Below are positions 33,203 to 45,768 of a DNA stretch of 64,000 nt, piece by piece; within the stretch, counting starts at the first letter, position 1; every line of letters begins with the position of its first letter. Under the pieces are notes generated by a model, which saw nothing but the letters and a program-made list of their open reading frames with translations, was not told the DNA's origin and ran no database searches. The stretch comes from Haematobia irritans (taxonomy: Eukaryota > Arthropoda > Insecta > Diptera > Muscidae), in the NCBI RefSeq assembly GCF_050003625.1, contig NC_134399.1, forward strand, positions 40,812,671 to 40,876,670, read 5' to 3'. The position numbers and the translations under genes were made by a program.

Positions 33203-34710
33203 GACACAACCAGGGCTGTGGAGTCGGAGCCGGAGTCGGAGTCTTGGAGTCGGAGTCTGAAGATTTTGCTGGAGTCGGAGTCGGAGCCGGAGTCGTATAA
33301 ATTTTGCTCGACTCCGACTCCGGCGAAACAAAATTTCAAAAATACTTCATATCAATAAAATTGTAACAAAAGAAATATTTTGACAAGTTAGATTCGATTG
33401 GTGTTTTTAATCGAACAACGAAAAACAAAGTACTGGATTTCAGGCCATTCAAATTGTATTTATACGGGAGAAATTTCACGGTGATTAATTTTTAACCCTA
33501 TATACTCTTGATAAAGGCACAATTTAAGGCAATTGTAGAACCTAACGTTCTGAATTTTTGGCAGGCATGTTGAGTTCAAAGATTGGTCATACTGAACAAT
33601 TTTGTGATATAGCATCTACATAAAAACCCATCTCCGATTTGCTTTAAGAAATCTGATTAGCCCGAAATTTTGATTTTTGTATATTTTTATACCCACCACC
33701 ATAGAATGGTGACGGGGGTATAATAAGTTAGTCATTCCGTGTGTAACACATCGAAATATCGATTTCCGACTATATAAAGTATATACATTCTTGATCAGGG
33801 AGAAATTCTATGACGATATAACCAAGTCCGTCTGTCTGTTGTAATCACGCTACAGCCTTCTATAATGAAGCAATCGTGCTGAAATTTTGCACAAACTCGT
33901 CTTTTCTCTGCAGGCAGGTCAAGTTCGAAGATGGGATATATCGGTCCAGGTTTTGATATAGTCCCCATATAAACCGAACTCCCGATTTGGGGTCTTGGGC
34001 TTATAAAAACCGTAGTTTTTATCCAATTTGCCTGAAATTTGAAATTTAGAGGTATTTTTGAACCATAAAGAGGTGCGCCAAAAATGGTGAGTATCGGTCC
34101 ATGTTTTCGTATAGCCCCCATATAGACCGATATCTAGATTTTATTACATGGTCTTTTAGAATCCGTAGTTTTTATCCAATTTGAAATCTAGAGGTATTTT
34201 AGGACCATAAAGAGGTATACCAAAAATGGTGAGTATCGGTTCATGTTTTGGTATGGCACCCATATAGACCGATCTCCCGGTTTCACTTCTCGGACTTCTA
34301 GAATCCGTAGTTTTTATCCAATTTGCACTAAATTTGAAATCTAGAATTATTTTACGAAGAGGTGCGCCGAAAATGGAGAGTATCGGTCAATGTTTTAGTA
34401 TAGGCCCATATAGACCGACCTCCCGATTTTACTTTTTGGACTTGTCCAATTTGCCTGAAATTGAAATGATTTTATTGTTTGGGATTTTTGAAACCGTAGT
34501 TTTTATCCAATTGTCCTGAAATTTTAAATCTAAAAATATTTTAGGACCGTTAAGAGGTGTGCCGAAAACGGTGATTATCGGTCCATGTTTTAGTATAGCA
34601 CCCTTAATACCGATCTATCGATTTAACTCCGTGGGTTTCTAGAAACCGTAGTTTTTATCGGATTTGCCTGAAATTGTATTGTAGACTCACAAAAACGTGT
34701 ATCGGATATA

Positions 34711-35644
34711 AAGGGTGATTTGTTAAGAGCTTGATAACTTTTTTTTTAAAAAAAACGCATAAAATTTGCAAAATCTCATCGGTTCTTTATTTGAAACGTT
34801 AGATTGGTCCATGACATTTACTTTTTGAAGATAACTTCATTTAAATGTTGACCGCGGCTGCGTCTTAGGTGGTCCATTCGGAAAGTCCAATTTTGGGCAA
34901 CTTTTTCGAGCATTTCGGCCGGAATAGCCCGAATTTCTTCGGAAATGTTGTCTTCCAAAGCTGGAATAGTTGCTGGCTTATTTCTGTAGACTTTAGACTT
35001 GACGTAGCCCCACAAAAAATAGTCTAAAGGCGTCAAATCGCATGATCTTGGTGGCCAACTTACCGGTCCTTTTCTTGAGATGAATTGTTCTCCGAAGTTT
35101 TCCCTCAAAATGGCCATAGAATCGCGAGCTGTGTGGCATGTAGCGCCATCTTGTTGAAACCACATGTCAACCAAGTTCAGTTCTTCCATTTTTGGCAACA
35201 AAAAGTTTGTTAGCATCGAACGATAGCGATCGCCATTCACCGTAACGTTGCGTCCAACAGCATCTTTGAAAAAATACGGTCCAATGATTCCACCAGCGTA
35301 CAAACCACACCAAACAGTGCATTTTTCGAGATGCATGGGCAGTTCTTGAACGGCTTCTGGTTGCTCTTCACTCCAAATGCGGCAATTTTGCTTATTTACG
35401 TAGCCATTCAACCAGAAATGAGCCTCATCGCTGAACAAAATTTGTCGATAAAAAAGCGGATTTTCTGCCAACTTTTCTAGGGCCCATTCACTGAAAATTC
35501 GACGTTGTGGCTCGTTAGTAAGTCTATTCATGATGAAATGTCAAAGCATACTGAGCATCTTTCTCTTTGACACCATGTCTGAAATCCCACGTGATCTGTC
35601 AAATACTAATGCATGAAAATCCTAACCTCAAAAGAATCACCCTT
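34711..35644 (-). mobile_element. rosa-like (DD41D) mariner, internally deleted
   Basis: Terminal AAGGGTGATTTGTTAAGAG and (complement) AAGGGTGATTCTTTTGAG, flanked by TA (34709-34710; 35645-35646). Only about 113 bp separate the ORF start from the right end, so the first third of the transposase gene is missing. Confidence 0.8.
34818..35531 (-). pseudogene. N-terminally truncated DD41D (rosa-type) transposase
   Basis: 237 residues, open throughout. The DDE/D domain is complete: first aspartate in ILFSDEAHFW (D35), second in WFQQDGATCHTA (D128), third in SCDLTPLDYFLWG (D170), a D41D spacing counted directly. Family members are roughly 340 residues with an N-terminal helix-turn-helix DNA-binding region. 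That region is absent, so the element cannot recognise its own ends even though the catalytic core looks intact. M1 is simply the first Met in the remaining frame. It would catalyse cut-and-paste insertion at TA. The long open frame suggests the deletion is fairly recent. Confidence 0.8.
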
Positions 35645-36233
35645 TAGTTTTTATCGGCCCGTATGGTAAGGCCTCCATATAGACCAATTTCACTTCTTGA
35701 GTGTATAGAAGGCGCACTAATCATGAAAATTGCTTGAAACTAAATGTAAAATTTCCAGATTTTACTTCTCGTAATCATTTAAATAATGGGGGTGAAAATC
35801 TACAGATTTTAGATCTCCAATCAAGACGTTATTTCATCATTTGCTTGCACACTTAAAAGATATGTTAATGATTCCTCTAAAACTCACAAAACAAAAATGG
35901 TTCTTATAAATCCAAAATCTGATATAGTCTTCAAAGGTAAAATCTTTAAATTTACTTTCGGGAAGTGTACTAATTGAACGGTTCTGCTTGGGAGAATATC
36001 TGTCATCAAACCCCCCTGAAATTTTAAAGGAAACTATAATATTTGATTCATGGTGGTGGGTGATTCATGGGTGGGTATTCGGCCCGGCCGAACTTACTGC
36101 TGTAAATACTTGTTCTTTTTTATATAGATTTATTTTTTATAAAATGCCTACATAGACCAATACCAAGATTTTTTAAACATCTGGAAGCCTAATTATTTTT
36201 TGAAATTTTGTGTTTTTATAAATTCATATTCTG

Positions 36234-38122
36234 CACTCAAAAAAAGTGAACTCTCTATTTCACTAAAGCCAATTTAACTTTGTTTTAGTTCATGGAATTA
36301 TTATATATGGAGAAAGTTTCGTTTACAATAATAATTTTTTGCGTACGTTAGTTAAATGAACTAAAAAACGGAAAAAATTATACACAAATGAAGTAAAAAG
36401 TTTAACTAAATTCGAACTTCTCACCAAATAGTTCATTGTTTCTTAAAATTTGTAAATTTTACTACAAATTCGTCCCTCATGAACTTCGTATGTCACTAAA
36501 GACATTCTTGCAATTTTGAACTCCATTTTTTTCTTTCAAACTACAAAATTTTCTTTAACAAGTGGAAAAAAATAATTATGTCTAATAAATTTTCTTGAAT
36601 TTGTCGAAAAATATTGACTTATTTTTATACCCTTCACCACTACTGTGGTACAGGGTATAATAAGTTTGTGCATTTGTATGTAACGCCAAGAAGGAGTAAT
36701 CATAGACCAACCTTTTAGTATACGGATCGGCTTAGAATTAAATTCTGAGTCGATTTAGCGATGTCCGTCTGTCTGTCTGTCCGTCTGTCTGTCTGTCCGT
36801 CTGTCTGTCTGTTGATGTATTTTTGTGTGCAAAGTAGAGCTCGCAGTTTTAGTCCGATTGTCCTAAAATTTGGTACAGGGTCCTGTTTCGGCTCAAAGAC
36901 GATCCCTATTGATTTTGGAAAAAATCGGTTCAGATTTAGATATAGCTGCCATATATATTTTTCACCGATCTGGTCATAATTGGCGTGTATATCAACCGAT
37001 CTTCCTCAAATTCCGTACATCCGAATATTTTATGAGTCTCGAAAAACTTGCAAAATATCAGCAAAATCGGTTCAGATTTAGATATAGCTCCCATATATAG
37101 CTTTCGCCCGATTTACACTCATTTGCCCACAGAGGCCAATTTTTTGCTCCGATTTAGTTGAAATTTTGCATAGGGAGTAGAATTAGCGTTGTAACTATGC
37201 TTGCCAAATTTGCTTGAAATCGGTTCAGATTTGGATATATCTCCCATATAAAGCTTTCGCCCGATTTACACTCATATGACCACAGAGGCCAATTTTTAAC
37301 TCCGATTTAGTTGAAATTTTGGACAGGGAGTAGAATTAGCATTGTTGCTATGCGTGCCAAATTTGGTTGAAATCGGTTCATATTTAGATATATCTCCCAT
37401 ATATAGCTTTCGCCCGATTTACACTCATATGACCACAGAGGCCAATTTTTAACTCCGATTTAGTTGAAATTTTGCACAGGGAGTAGAATTAGCATTGTAG
37501 CTATGCGTGCCAAATTTGGTTGAAATCGGTTCAGATTTAGATATAGCTCCCATATATATGTTTTTCTGATTTAGACAAAAATGGTCAAAATACCAACATT
37601 TTCCTTGTAAAATCGCCACTGCTTAGCCGAAAAGTTGTAAAAATGACTCTAATTTTCCTAAACTTCTAATACATATATATCGAGCGATAAATCATAAATA
37701 AACTTTTTCGAAGTTTCCTTAAAATTGCTTCAGATTTAAACGTTTCCCATATTTTTTTACTAACATTGTGTTCCACCCTAGTACATTAGCCGACTTAAAT
37801 TTTGAGTCTATAGATTTTGTTGAATTCTATCAAATTCTTCCAGATCGAGTGATATTTAAATTTATGTATTTGGGACAAACCTTTATATATAGCCCCAACA
37901 CATTTGACGGATGGGATATGGTATCGAAAATTTAGATCTACAAAGTGGTGCAGGGTATAATATAGTCGGCCCCGCCCGACTTTAGACTTTCCTTACTGGT
38001 TTTGATATCGGCGTGAATTCAGCGTTTGTAATACTGTTTAGTTAAAATTTTCTAAAAATATTAAAAATTTTCTAAAATTAACTAAATGTTTTCTTCCTGG
38101 TGGGTTCACTGTTTTTTCAGTG
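36234..38122 (+). mobile_element. MITE F2, interrupted by DINE-B2
   Basis: Ends CACTCAAAAAAAGTGAAC and GTTCACTGTTTTTTCAGTG, flanked by TG. It serves as the empty-site reference for the hAT in F3: here CGTCCCTCATGAACTTCG is uninterrupted (36474 onward). Confidence 0.75.
36627..38001 (-). mobile_element. DINE-B2
   Basis: Hairpin (TATACCCTTCACCACTACTG/TGGTACAGGGTATAA), then GTCCGTCTGTCTGTCTGTCC microsatellite (36764-36812), then repeats with GAAATCGGTTCAGATTTAGA and CTCCCATATAT, ending GGCCCCGCCCGACTTTAGAC, TTTCCTTACTGG. Inserted between T runs in F2 without duplication: F3 (about 61275) shows the uninterrupted TTATTTTTATGACATCGG. Confidence 0.8.
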
Positions 38123-38624
38123 TGGAGATTGTTGTTATCTACCCATACTTTGATCTCTATATAGTATTGTGTCGTATTTTAATGTATTGGCCTGAAATTA
38201 AAATTTTGAGTTCTTTACATTCCTAAAATGTCGTCGAGTCATATCAAAAATTAAAATTAGAGTTCTTTTGGACATATAAACACATAGGGCAACATAGAAT
38301 ACTTATATTTGTCTATTTTTGGAACACTACACCTTAAAATTATAATTGGAATACTGTTAAAATGATATTTAGGTGCACCACCTGGAGTCGACTCCGGAGT
38401 CGGAGTCGGAGTCGGAGTCGAGGCTTATAAGAAATGCTGGAGTCGGAGTCGGAGCCGGAGTCGAGCAAAATTGACTCGACTCCACAGCCCTGGACACAAC
38501 CTGCCGTAATTAATTGTCATAACTGTCACTTTGTTATCACAACTTACGGATGGCTTTCACAACCGAATGCCATTTGAATTATTGTACAAATGTCATTTCT
38601 ATTAAAATATTAATTTCATGTCTA

Positions 38625-39600
38625 CACGCTCACAAAAAATCGCTTCTGTAACATATACTCCCAAACATATTTTGCTTCAAACATATATATTTTTGGGTAT
38701 TGCCCAAACATTTGTATGTTTGATCTCTTCCAATATATAATATGTTTGAAAGCATATTGGTCTAAACAATATATGTTTGGGTAGTCTAAGTTCCAAACAT
38801 TTTGTATTTTTGCATCCAAATTCAATAATGTTGTCTTCCAAAAAACAATATGTTATTATGTGAACATATAATATGTTTGGAAGCATTTTGCACCCAAAAA
38901 TATTATATGCTTAAAAAAAATTCTCCCAAACAATATTGTGCTCAAAATTTTATTTATTTATTTATATATTTACAATCATAATGAATTATGAAAATAAGCA
39001 GGTAATATAGGTGCTAACAACATAGGTTTTCGACCTGAATGCTCAAAATGTTGTTTCTGCCCAATTGTATATTCCCCCACATCCTTCTCACTTCCACGAG
39101 ATTTTTTAGTTCTTAGCACCTTTTTCTGTAATACAAACATTGTAGAAGAAATTATTCAATTGTATGATTTTTTTATTTTAATTTTATCTTTTGCCGGACG
39201 GGGATTCGAACAGCGGACCACACAGTTTGTAAGGATCAAAGAAGTAGCTGATCAATTGCCCAAGGAAAAATAAAATGTTAATTTTGTAATAACAAGCAAC
39301 AACCACCAACTTAATTCAATATCGCTCCCTGTTAAATAGCGCTCCAAGCTACTAAACACATATATGTTTATAGGCTATTTCTAAATTAATATATGTTTGC
39401 ATCCAAGCATATTATATTTACAAACATTTTATGTCCCAAACATAATATGTTCTAACATATTAACATATATGTCCCAAACATGTTATGCTAGTTTATGAAC
39501 ATTATATGCTTGCACTCAAAAATATTGTGTTTAAAAATTTGTGTTCCAAACATATAATGTTTATAGCCAAACATATGAAAAACAGTCTTTTTCATCCGTG
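38625..39600 (+). mobile_element. TA-MITE E3
   Basis: 976 bp, flanked by TA (38623-38624, 39601-39602). Nearly identical to E2 in inverse orientation and to E1 apart from a 24-bp gap near the left end in E1. tRNA-like module at 39192-39262 (minus). Confidence 0.8.
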
Positions 39601-39602
39601 TA

Positions 39603-40047
39603 AGGAAGACGTATTTTTTTAATTTTTAATCTTCTGGAGAACTCGGAATGTAATAGATCGGGTGAGAAATACACTTCCTCAATGGTCAAGGAGTGCTCCG
39701 AGACACCACTTTAATGTACCAATCTTCACAGTTCCAACAGGTATTTAACCCTAGCATCCAGTCTGTCATTTGATCAATTAATCAAAGCTTTTGTCTTTTA
39801 GATTAGTAAATTACTGGCCAATGGCCAGAGAGGTTGACAACTTAATTCCGTGCTAAAGCAAATAACATATAAACTTTCTCGATAGCTGGCGACGTCGGCA
39901 ACAAGTAAATATTTGTAATCTGCTATAATCTCAATATGTTAGTAACGATCAGTACAAATCAGCTAAACAGGTGCAGATGTTCATGCAATATGTTACGAGA
40001 TGAGTCTTAAAGTAAATTTCTTGTGTATCCTCCATTGTGTTGGGTAT
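39603..40047. other. Unassigned DNA
   Basis: No recurring repeat or convincing gene. Confidence 0.3.
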
Positions 40048-40775
40048 TATACCCTCCACCATAGGATGGGGTGGAGGATATCGAGATATTGCTCTGAGAA
40101 TATATTTTCTTAAAGTATATATATTTTTAGTCGTGCTGAAATTCTGAGTCGATCTAGCCATGTCCGTCCGTCTATTGAAATCACGTTAACTTCCGAACGA
40201 AACGAGCTATCGACTTCAAACTTGACACAAGTAGTTGTTATTGATGTAGGTCGGATGGTATTGCAAATACATATTGCCCCCATAAAAACCGACCCCCAGA
40301 TTTGGCTTGCGGATCCTCTTAGAGAAGCAACATTCATCCGATTCGGTTGAAATTTGGTACGTGGTGTTAGGTCCATATCGGTCCGAAATTATATTTAGTC
40401 ACCATATAAACCGATCCCCAGATTTGACCTCGGGGGTCTCTTGGATGAGCAAAATTCATCCGATCCGATTGAACATTGGTACGTGGTGTTAGTATATGGT
40501 ATTCAACAAACATGAAAAATTGGTCCATATCGGTCTATAATTATATATAGCCTCCATAGAAACCGATCCACAGATTTGACCTCCGGAACCCCATAACATA
40601 ATTCATTCTACTCGGTTGAAATTTGGTACATTGTGCCAGTATATAGCCGCTATCAACCATACAAAGCCTGATCCATATCGGTCTATAGTTATATAGCCCC
40701 CATATAAAACAAACCCCATATTTCAATTCTAGCTCTCTAATTACCGTTCAAAAGTTCATATCGGTTCGATCTTTC
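40048..40775 (-). mobile_element. DINE-A4, 5' truncated
   Basis: Hairpin end ATACCCTCCACCATAGGATG, GTCCGTCCGTC, then four ~150-bp repeats (CCCCATATAAAACAAACCCC, CATCCGATTCGGTTGAAATT). The GGCCAGGCC end is missing. Confidence 0.65.
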
Positions 40776-41065
40776 TGCGTATTTAGTTGTTTTCGATACG
40801 AATATATATTAATTAATTTATTAATCAATTTTTATTTTGTTTGTAGTAAAAATTTTTTGCCACATAGGATGATGCGCAAATTCATGGCGAAGGATATACG
40901 AGCTGATTTACAACCAACTTAATCGCTAAAAATTATAAATTGTAATTTTCATAATTTGATATGAAATACAATGAGTTAAGATTTATTTTCATTTCATATT
41001 TTTAAATAAAATAAAATATAATATTTAATTGGGAAGGAATTGGTTTTTAATTTGGCCATGAGTAT
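40776..41065. other. AT-rich DNA, nothing recognised
   Basis: No feature seen. Confidence 0.3.
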
Positions 41066-44000
41066 TATTAAGGTTGGGCAACACAACCGAATGATGATGG
41101 TAGCTACAACCAATGTCGTCGGCAGACCCAACCAATACCACATTAGGCATTAGTTGTGTCGACCGAATCAGTCGGGTGACACAACTGCCAACTGATAGTT
41201 GCTACACAGAGAATACAGATTGGTTGTAGCAACCGAATTTATTGCCAACCTCCTTTTGGCAGTTACAGCAACTATCAAAATGCAGTTGTGTCTCCCAACT
41301 AATTCGGTCAATACAACTAATACAATATAAACTATTGGTTGTGTAAACCGATGGCATAGGTTGCTGCTACCTTCACAATTCAGTTGTGTTATCGAAACTT
41401 ATTAATACTGGAAACAGTATTAAAATGCAATTTTTTCCTCAAAAAATATATTTTATTTAAATATGTTTAAATACATTAATTTACACATATATACATATTA
41501 TTTATCAAATAAAGAAAGTGCAGCTTATAAATTCGGAGCGATTTGTTCAACACTTCTATTGAATGCTGTCCATTGGGCGATAAACAATAGGGATAACAGG
41601 CTAGCTAATTTAATTCCTGTCTATACCTCTATCCGTATTTTTTGATTTGAATTAAAATTAAGACGTGTAGACATTGTCTTCTTCAATTTATATAAATTGG
41701 AAATAACAAAATGACATTTGAAAAATATTTCACACGACATTCGGTTATGAAGACCGTATGTAACTTATGGCTACTGAATGGCGGTTGTGGAATTTATTTA
41801 TGGTTGGTCGTATCAACCGATTTAAACTAAAATTGTTTATAGGTGAGTCATTTGGTTGCAACAACAATTTGATTATTATGAGAATAGATAATCTATTGAC
41901 ATGTTCGCCATATGGTAGTGAAGATCGTAAAATGATTTTGAATATAGCAATAAGGTTGACACAAGTGATAAATAATTGTTAAAGTAGAATTTTCATAACT
42001 ATAACCGATATAAAACCAACCTCTTCTCTGTGTGTACAACTCCAAAAAGGAGGTTGGCAATAAATTCGGTTGTCACAACCAATCTCTATTGTCTGTGCAA
42101 AGAATACATATTGGTTGTGATGATCGAATTTATTGCCAACCTCCTTTTGGCAGTTGCAGCAACTATCTGCTGGCAGTTGTGATACCCGATAAATTCGGTG
42201 GACTCAATCGAATTATGGGAAATCCAACTAATATCATATATGGAGTTGGTTGTAGTAGACGATGCAATTGGTCGTTACTCCCTTCTTATTTGGTTGTATT
42301 ACCCAACTTTATTAGCACCTTAACCGAATTGAAAATAAATTTTTCATCAAAATATTGTATTTTATATTTTAAATGATAGAAAGGTACATAATTTAACAAA
42401 AATTGTCACTTTAAAAGTACCCGCCAGCTTAGATTGTTGAATTGAGAGGCAATGCGAGATAAATCTCTGGGACTCTTGGTACATTTGTACTTATAAATGG
42501 AGTCCAAACTGAGCACATAGCATAAAAATGGGCCAACATAGCTTGCCTAAAAACACAACAAATTAAGTTAGAAAATTAGTGTGGAGTTTTAAAAATTTAA
42601 TAAGAATCTACTCTACATGGTCACTTCCTTTGGGGTTTCATTAATAAAATAACGACGTGGAGATGGATTTTTCCATTAGAGGCCCTTTAAAGTCATTGCA
42701 TGTTTTACACTTTTGCCCTTTAACACCAGAAAATTGTTCCACATCTAATACTTTACGAGTATATAACTCGATCTCCATTTGATCCCAAAGAATTGAAGAT
42801 GCGCACTGTTTATCTGGCTCGCAGCATTGAGTATCCTGATGTTTGCGCGAGTAGTTCGTGAAAATATTTGACAGACAGTCCACGAGGATTTAAATAAACT
42901 TATAAACGGCTGAAAAATATTCAATTTTCAGTGGTTTTTATATTAAATTAAAAATAAAACACGTTTTCCTTCCACATTGAATAATTGATAATAACAATAT
43001 TGACATTTAAAAATATTTCCAATGGAATTCGGCTGTGACTATCAATTGTAAGTGCTGGTTACTAAATGACGGTTATGAAGGTTTTATAAGGTAGGTTGTA
43101 CGTATCGAATTCGATCAAAATTTTTCAATAGAGAGGCAATTAGTTCAGACAACCATTTGACTTGTATTTCAAACAACAATCTATAATAATAAGCTCCGAA
43201 AGGTAGAAGGAACCAAATAATGGTTGTACATAAAGTAAATAGATTGACACAACTGTGATTTCATTCTAAATGCAGAATTTTCATTACAACAATCGATTTT
43301 CAACCAATATATTCTCTGTGCACACACAGAGAATACATATTGGTTGTGATGACCGAATTTATTGCCAACCTCCTTTTGGCAGTTACAGCAACTATATGCT
43401 GGCAGTTGTGATACCCGATAAATTCGGTCGACTCAATCGAATTATGGGAAATCCAACCAATACCATATATGGAGTTGGTTGTACTAGACGATGCAATTGG
43501 TCGTTACTCCCTTCTTATTTGGTTGTATCACCCAACTTCATTAGCACCTTAACCGAATTGAAAATAAATTTTTCCTCAAAATATTGTATTTTACATTTTT
43601 AAATGATAGAAAGGTACATAAAATCACAATATACCTAAATACAATACATTGATAACAATTTAACAAAAATTGTCACATTTTAAAGTACCCGCCAGCTTGG
43701 ATTGTTGAATTGACAGGCAATGGGAGTTAAATCTCAGGGACTCTTAGTACATTAGTACTTATAAATGGAGTCCAAACTGAGCACATAGCATAAAAATGGG
43801 CCAACATAGCTTGCCTAAAAACACAACAAATTAAGTTAGAAAATTAGTGTGGAGTTTTTAAAATTTAATAAGAATCTACTCTACATGGTCACTTCCTTTG
43901 GGGTTTCATAAATAAAATAAAGACGTGGAGATGGATTTTTCCATTAGAGGCCATTTAAAGTCGTTGCATGATTTATACTTTTGCCCTTTAACACAAGAAA

Positions 44001-45768
44001 ATTTGTTCCACATCTAATACTTTATATAACTCGATCTCCATTTGATCCCAAACAATTGAAGTTGCGCACTGTTTATCTGACTCGTAGCATTGAGTATCCT
44101 GACCGAGGATTTTAATAAACTTAGAGACGGCTGAAAAATATTCAGTTTTCAGTGGTTTTTATATTAAATTAAAAACAAAACTCGTTTTCCTTCCACATTG
44201 AATAATTGATAATAACAATATTGACATTTAAAAATATTTCCAACGGAATTCGGCTGTGACTATCAATTGTAAGTGCTGAATAATAAATGACGGTTATGAA
44301 GGTTTTATAAGGTAGGTTGTGCGTATCGAATTCGATCAAAATTTTTGAAGAGGGAGGCAATTAGTTCAGACAACCATTTGACTTGTATTTCAAACAACAA
44401 TCTATAAAAATAAGCTCCAAAAGGTAGAAGGAACCATACAATGGTTGTAAATAAAGTAAATAAATTGACGCAACTGTGATTTCATTCTAAATGCAGAATT
44501 TTCATTACAACAATCGATTTTCAACCAATATCTTCTCTGTGTGCAGAGAATACAAATTGGTTGTGATAACCGAATTTATTGCCAACCTCTTTTTGGCAGT
44601 TGCAGCAACTAACTGTTGGTAGTTGTGATACCCGATAAATTCGGTCGTCTCAATCGAATTATGGGAAATCCAACTAATACTATACATGGGGTTGGTTGTA
44701 TTAGACAATGAAATTGGTCGTTGTCCCTTGTTCATTTGGTTGTATCACCCAACATTACTAACATCTTAACCGAATTGAAAATTAATTGTTCCTCAAAATA
44801 TTGTATTTTATTTATATTTTTAAATGATAGAAAGGTACATAAAATAACTTTATACCTAAATACAATACATTGATAACAATTTAAAACAGTGATCACTATT
44901 AAAGGCAATTGGAGTTAAATCTTTGGAGCTCTTCGTTCAGTAGTATTTATAATTGGAGTATTTATAATTGGAGTCCGAACTGAGTACATAGTGGTATATC
45001 AGAAAAATTGGCCAACACATCCCGTCTAAAACCACAACAAATTAAATCAGAAAATTAGAGTGTAGTTTTAAAAAATAAATAAGAATCTACTCGCCATGGT
45101 CACTTCCTTTTGGGTTTCACAGATAAACGGCAGATGTGGAGATGATCTTTAAAGTCATTATCATTGTTTTCGCACAATAAAATTGTTCCACATCTAAAAC
45201 ATAATACAACTCAATCTGCATTTGATCCTAAACAATTTAAGATGCGCACTATTTATCTAACTGGTAGCATTGAGTATCCTCAAGCCTGCGCGAGTTGTTC
45301 GTGAAAATGTTTGAGTGGCACTCCACCAAGGACTCAAATAAACTTAGATATGGCTGAAAAATAATCCGTTTCCTGTGGTTTTTACTTTAAATTAAAAAAA
45401 ACACGTTTTCCTTCAACGTTGAAGAATTAGTAATAAATTGTTTGACATTTAAAAATATTTCCAAAGGAATTCGGCTCTGAAAACCAATTGTTAGTGCTGA
45501 ATACTAAATGACAGTTATAAAAGATTTATAAGGTTGGTTGTGCGTATCGAATTCGATAAAAAATTTTCGTAAGAGAGGCAGTTAGTTCAGACAACTATTT
45601 GAATGGTATTACAAACAAAAATCTATAATAATAAGCGCCAAATGGAAACAGAAACGAAATAATGGTTGTAAATAAAGTAAATAGATTGACACAACTGTGA
45701 TTTCATTGTAAATGCAGAATTTTCATTACAACAATCGATTTTCAACTAATATCTTCTCTGTGTGTGTG
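41066..45768. repeat. Tandem array of TIR element K (four units plus inverted pieces)
   Basis: Units begin CAGAGAATACATATTGGTTG and end CAACCAATATCTTCTCTGTG, that is, with inverted ends. U1 41205-42034 (internally deleted, ~830 bp), U2 42097-43320, U3 43323-44541, U4 44544-45768 (each ~1.22 kb). U2 and U3 are very similar and U4 more diverged. Inverted left-end fragments lie at 41066-41204 and 42037-42096. Units abut end to end with almost no spacer (CTCTGTGCACACACAGAG at 43313-43330), so the array probably spread by tandem duplication after, or by repeated insertion into, element ends. Confidence 0.7.
42429..42883 (-). pseudogene. Coding-like remnant in K unit U2 (two exon-like blocks)
   Basis: Block 1 (42883-42641): 80-codon open frame with paired cysteines, SRKHQDTQCCEPDKQCASSI ... 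DQMEIELYTRK ... GQKCKTCNDFKG, preceded in part by an acceptor-like CAAACATCAG. Block 2 starts after TTGTGTTTTTAG (42548) and is open for 39 to 47 codons in two frames, for example SPRDLSRIASQFNNLSWRVL. Homologous sequence occurs in U3 (43690-44100) and U4 (44900-45300) with stops and indels, so U2 keeps the best copy. I cannot fix the donor, so the joined protein is unknown. No match to a family I know. Confidence 0.35.

Larger units (their letters stand above)
33687..36114 (-). mobile_element. DINE-C1, interrupted by a rosa transposon
   Basis: Hairpin end first (TATACCCACCACCATAGAAT / GGTGACGGGGGTATA), then TATTCTTGATCAGGGAGAAA and GTCCGTCTGTCTGTTG. Repeats of about 150 bp follow (CCCATATAGACCGATCTCCC; CCAATTTGCCTGAAATT), and the other end is TTCGGCCCGGCCGAACTTAC and AATACTTGTTC. 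The TTGATCAGG and GTCCGTCTGTC blocks match the Drosophila DINE-1 layout. A transposon inserted at 34711-35644. Confidence 0.75.
33211..38492. mobile_element. hAT element with GGAGTC-repeat ends, nested insertions inside
   Basis: Ends CAGGGCTGTGGAGTCGGAG (33211-33229) and ...CGACTCCACAGCCCTG (to 38492), with identical 8-bp flanks GACACAAC (33203-33210 and 38493-38500). Both subterminal regions are runs of GGAGTCGGAGTC/GGAGCC (33220-33330 and 38395-38480). The rest is filled by DINE-C1 with a rosa transposon and MITE F2 with DINE-B2. No hAT transposase is visible, so it was probably a non-autonomous element of about 1 kb. Confidence 0.8.

Noticed and set aside
33053..33358. Glu/Ser-rich or Arg/Leu-rich frames on both strands
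   Set aside because: They read through the GGAGTC repeats at the hAT end.
36764..36812. GTCT/GTCC tract as an independent microsatellite
   Set aside because: The tract occurs at the same position in every DINE copy and is part of the element structure.
41066..45768. CRISPR-like or simple satellite array
   Set aside because: Units are ~1.2 kb with inverted termini and coding remnants, which is a transposon array.
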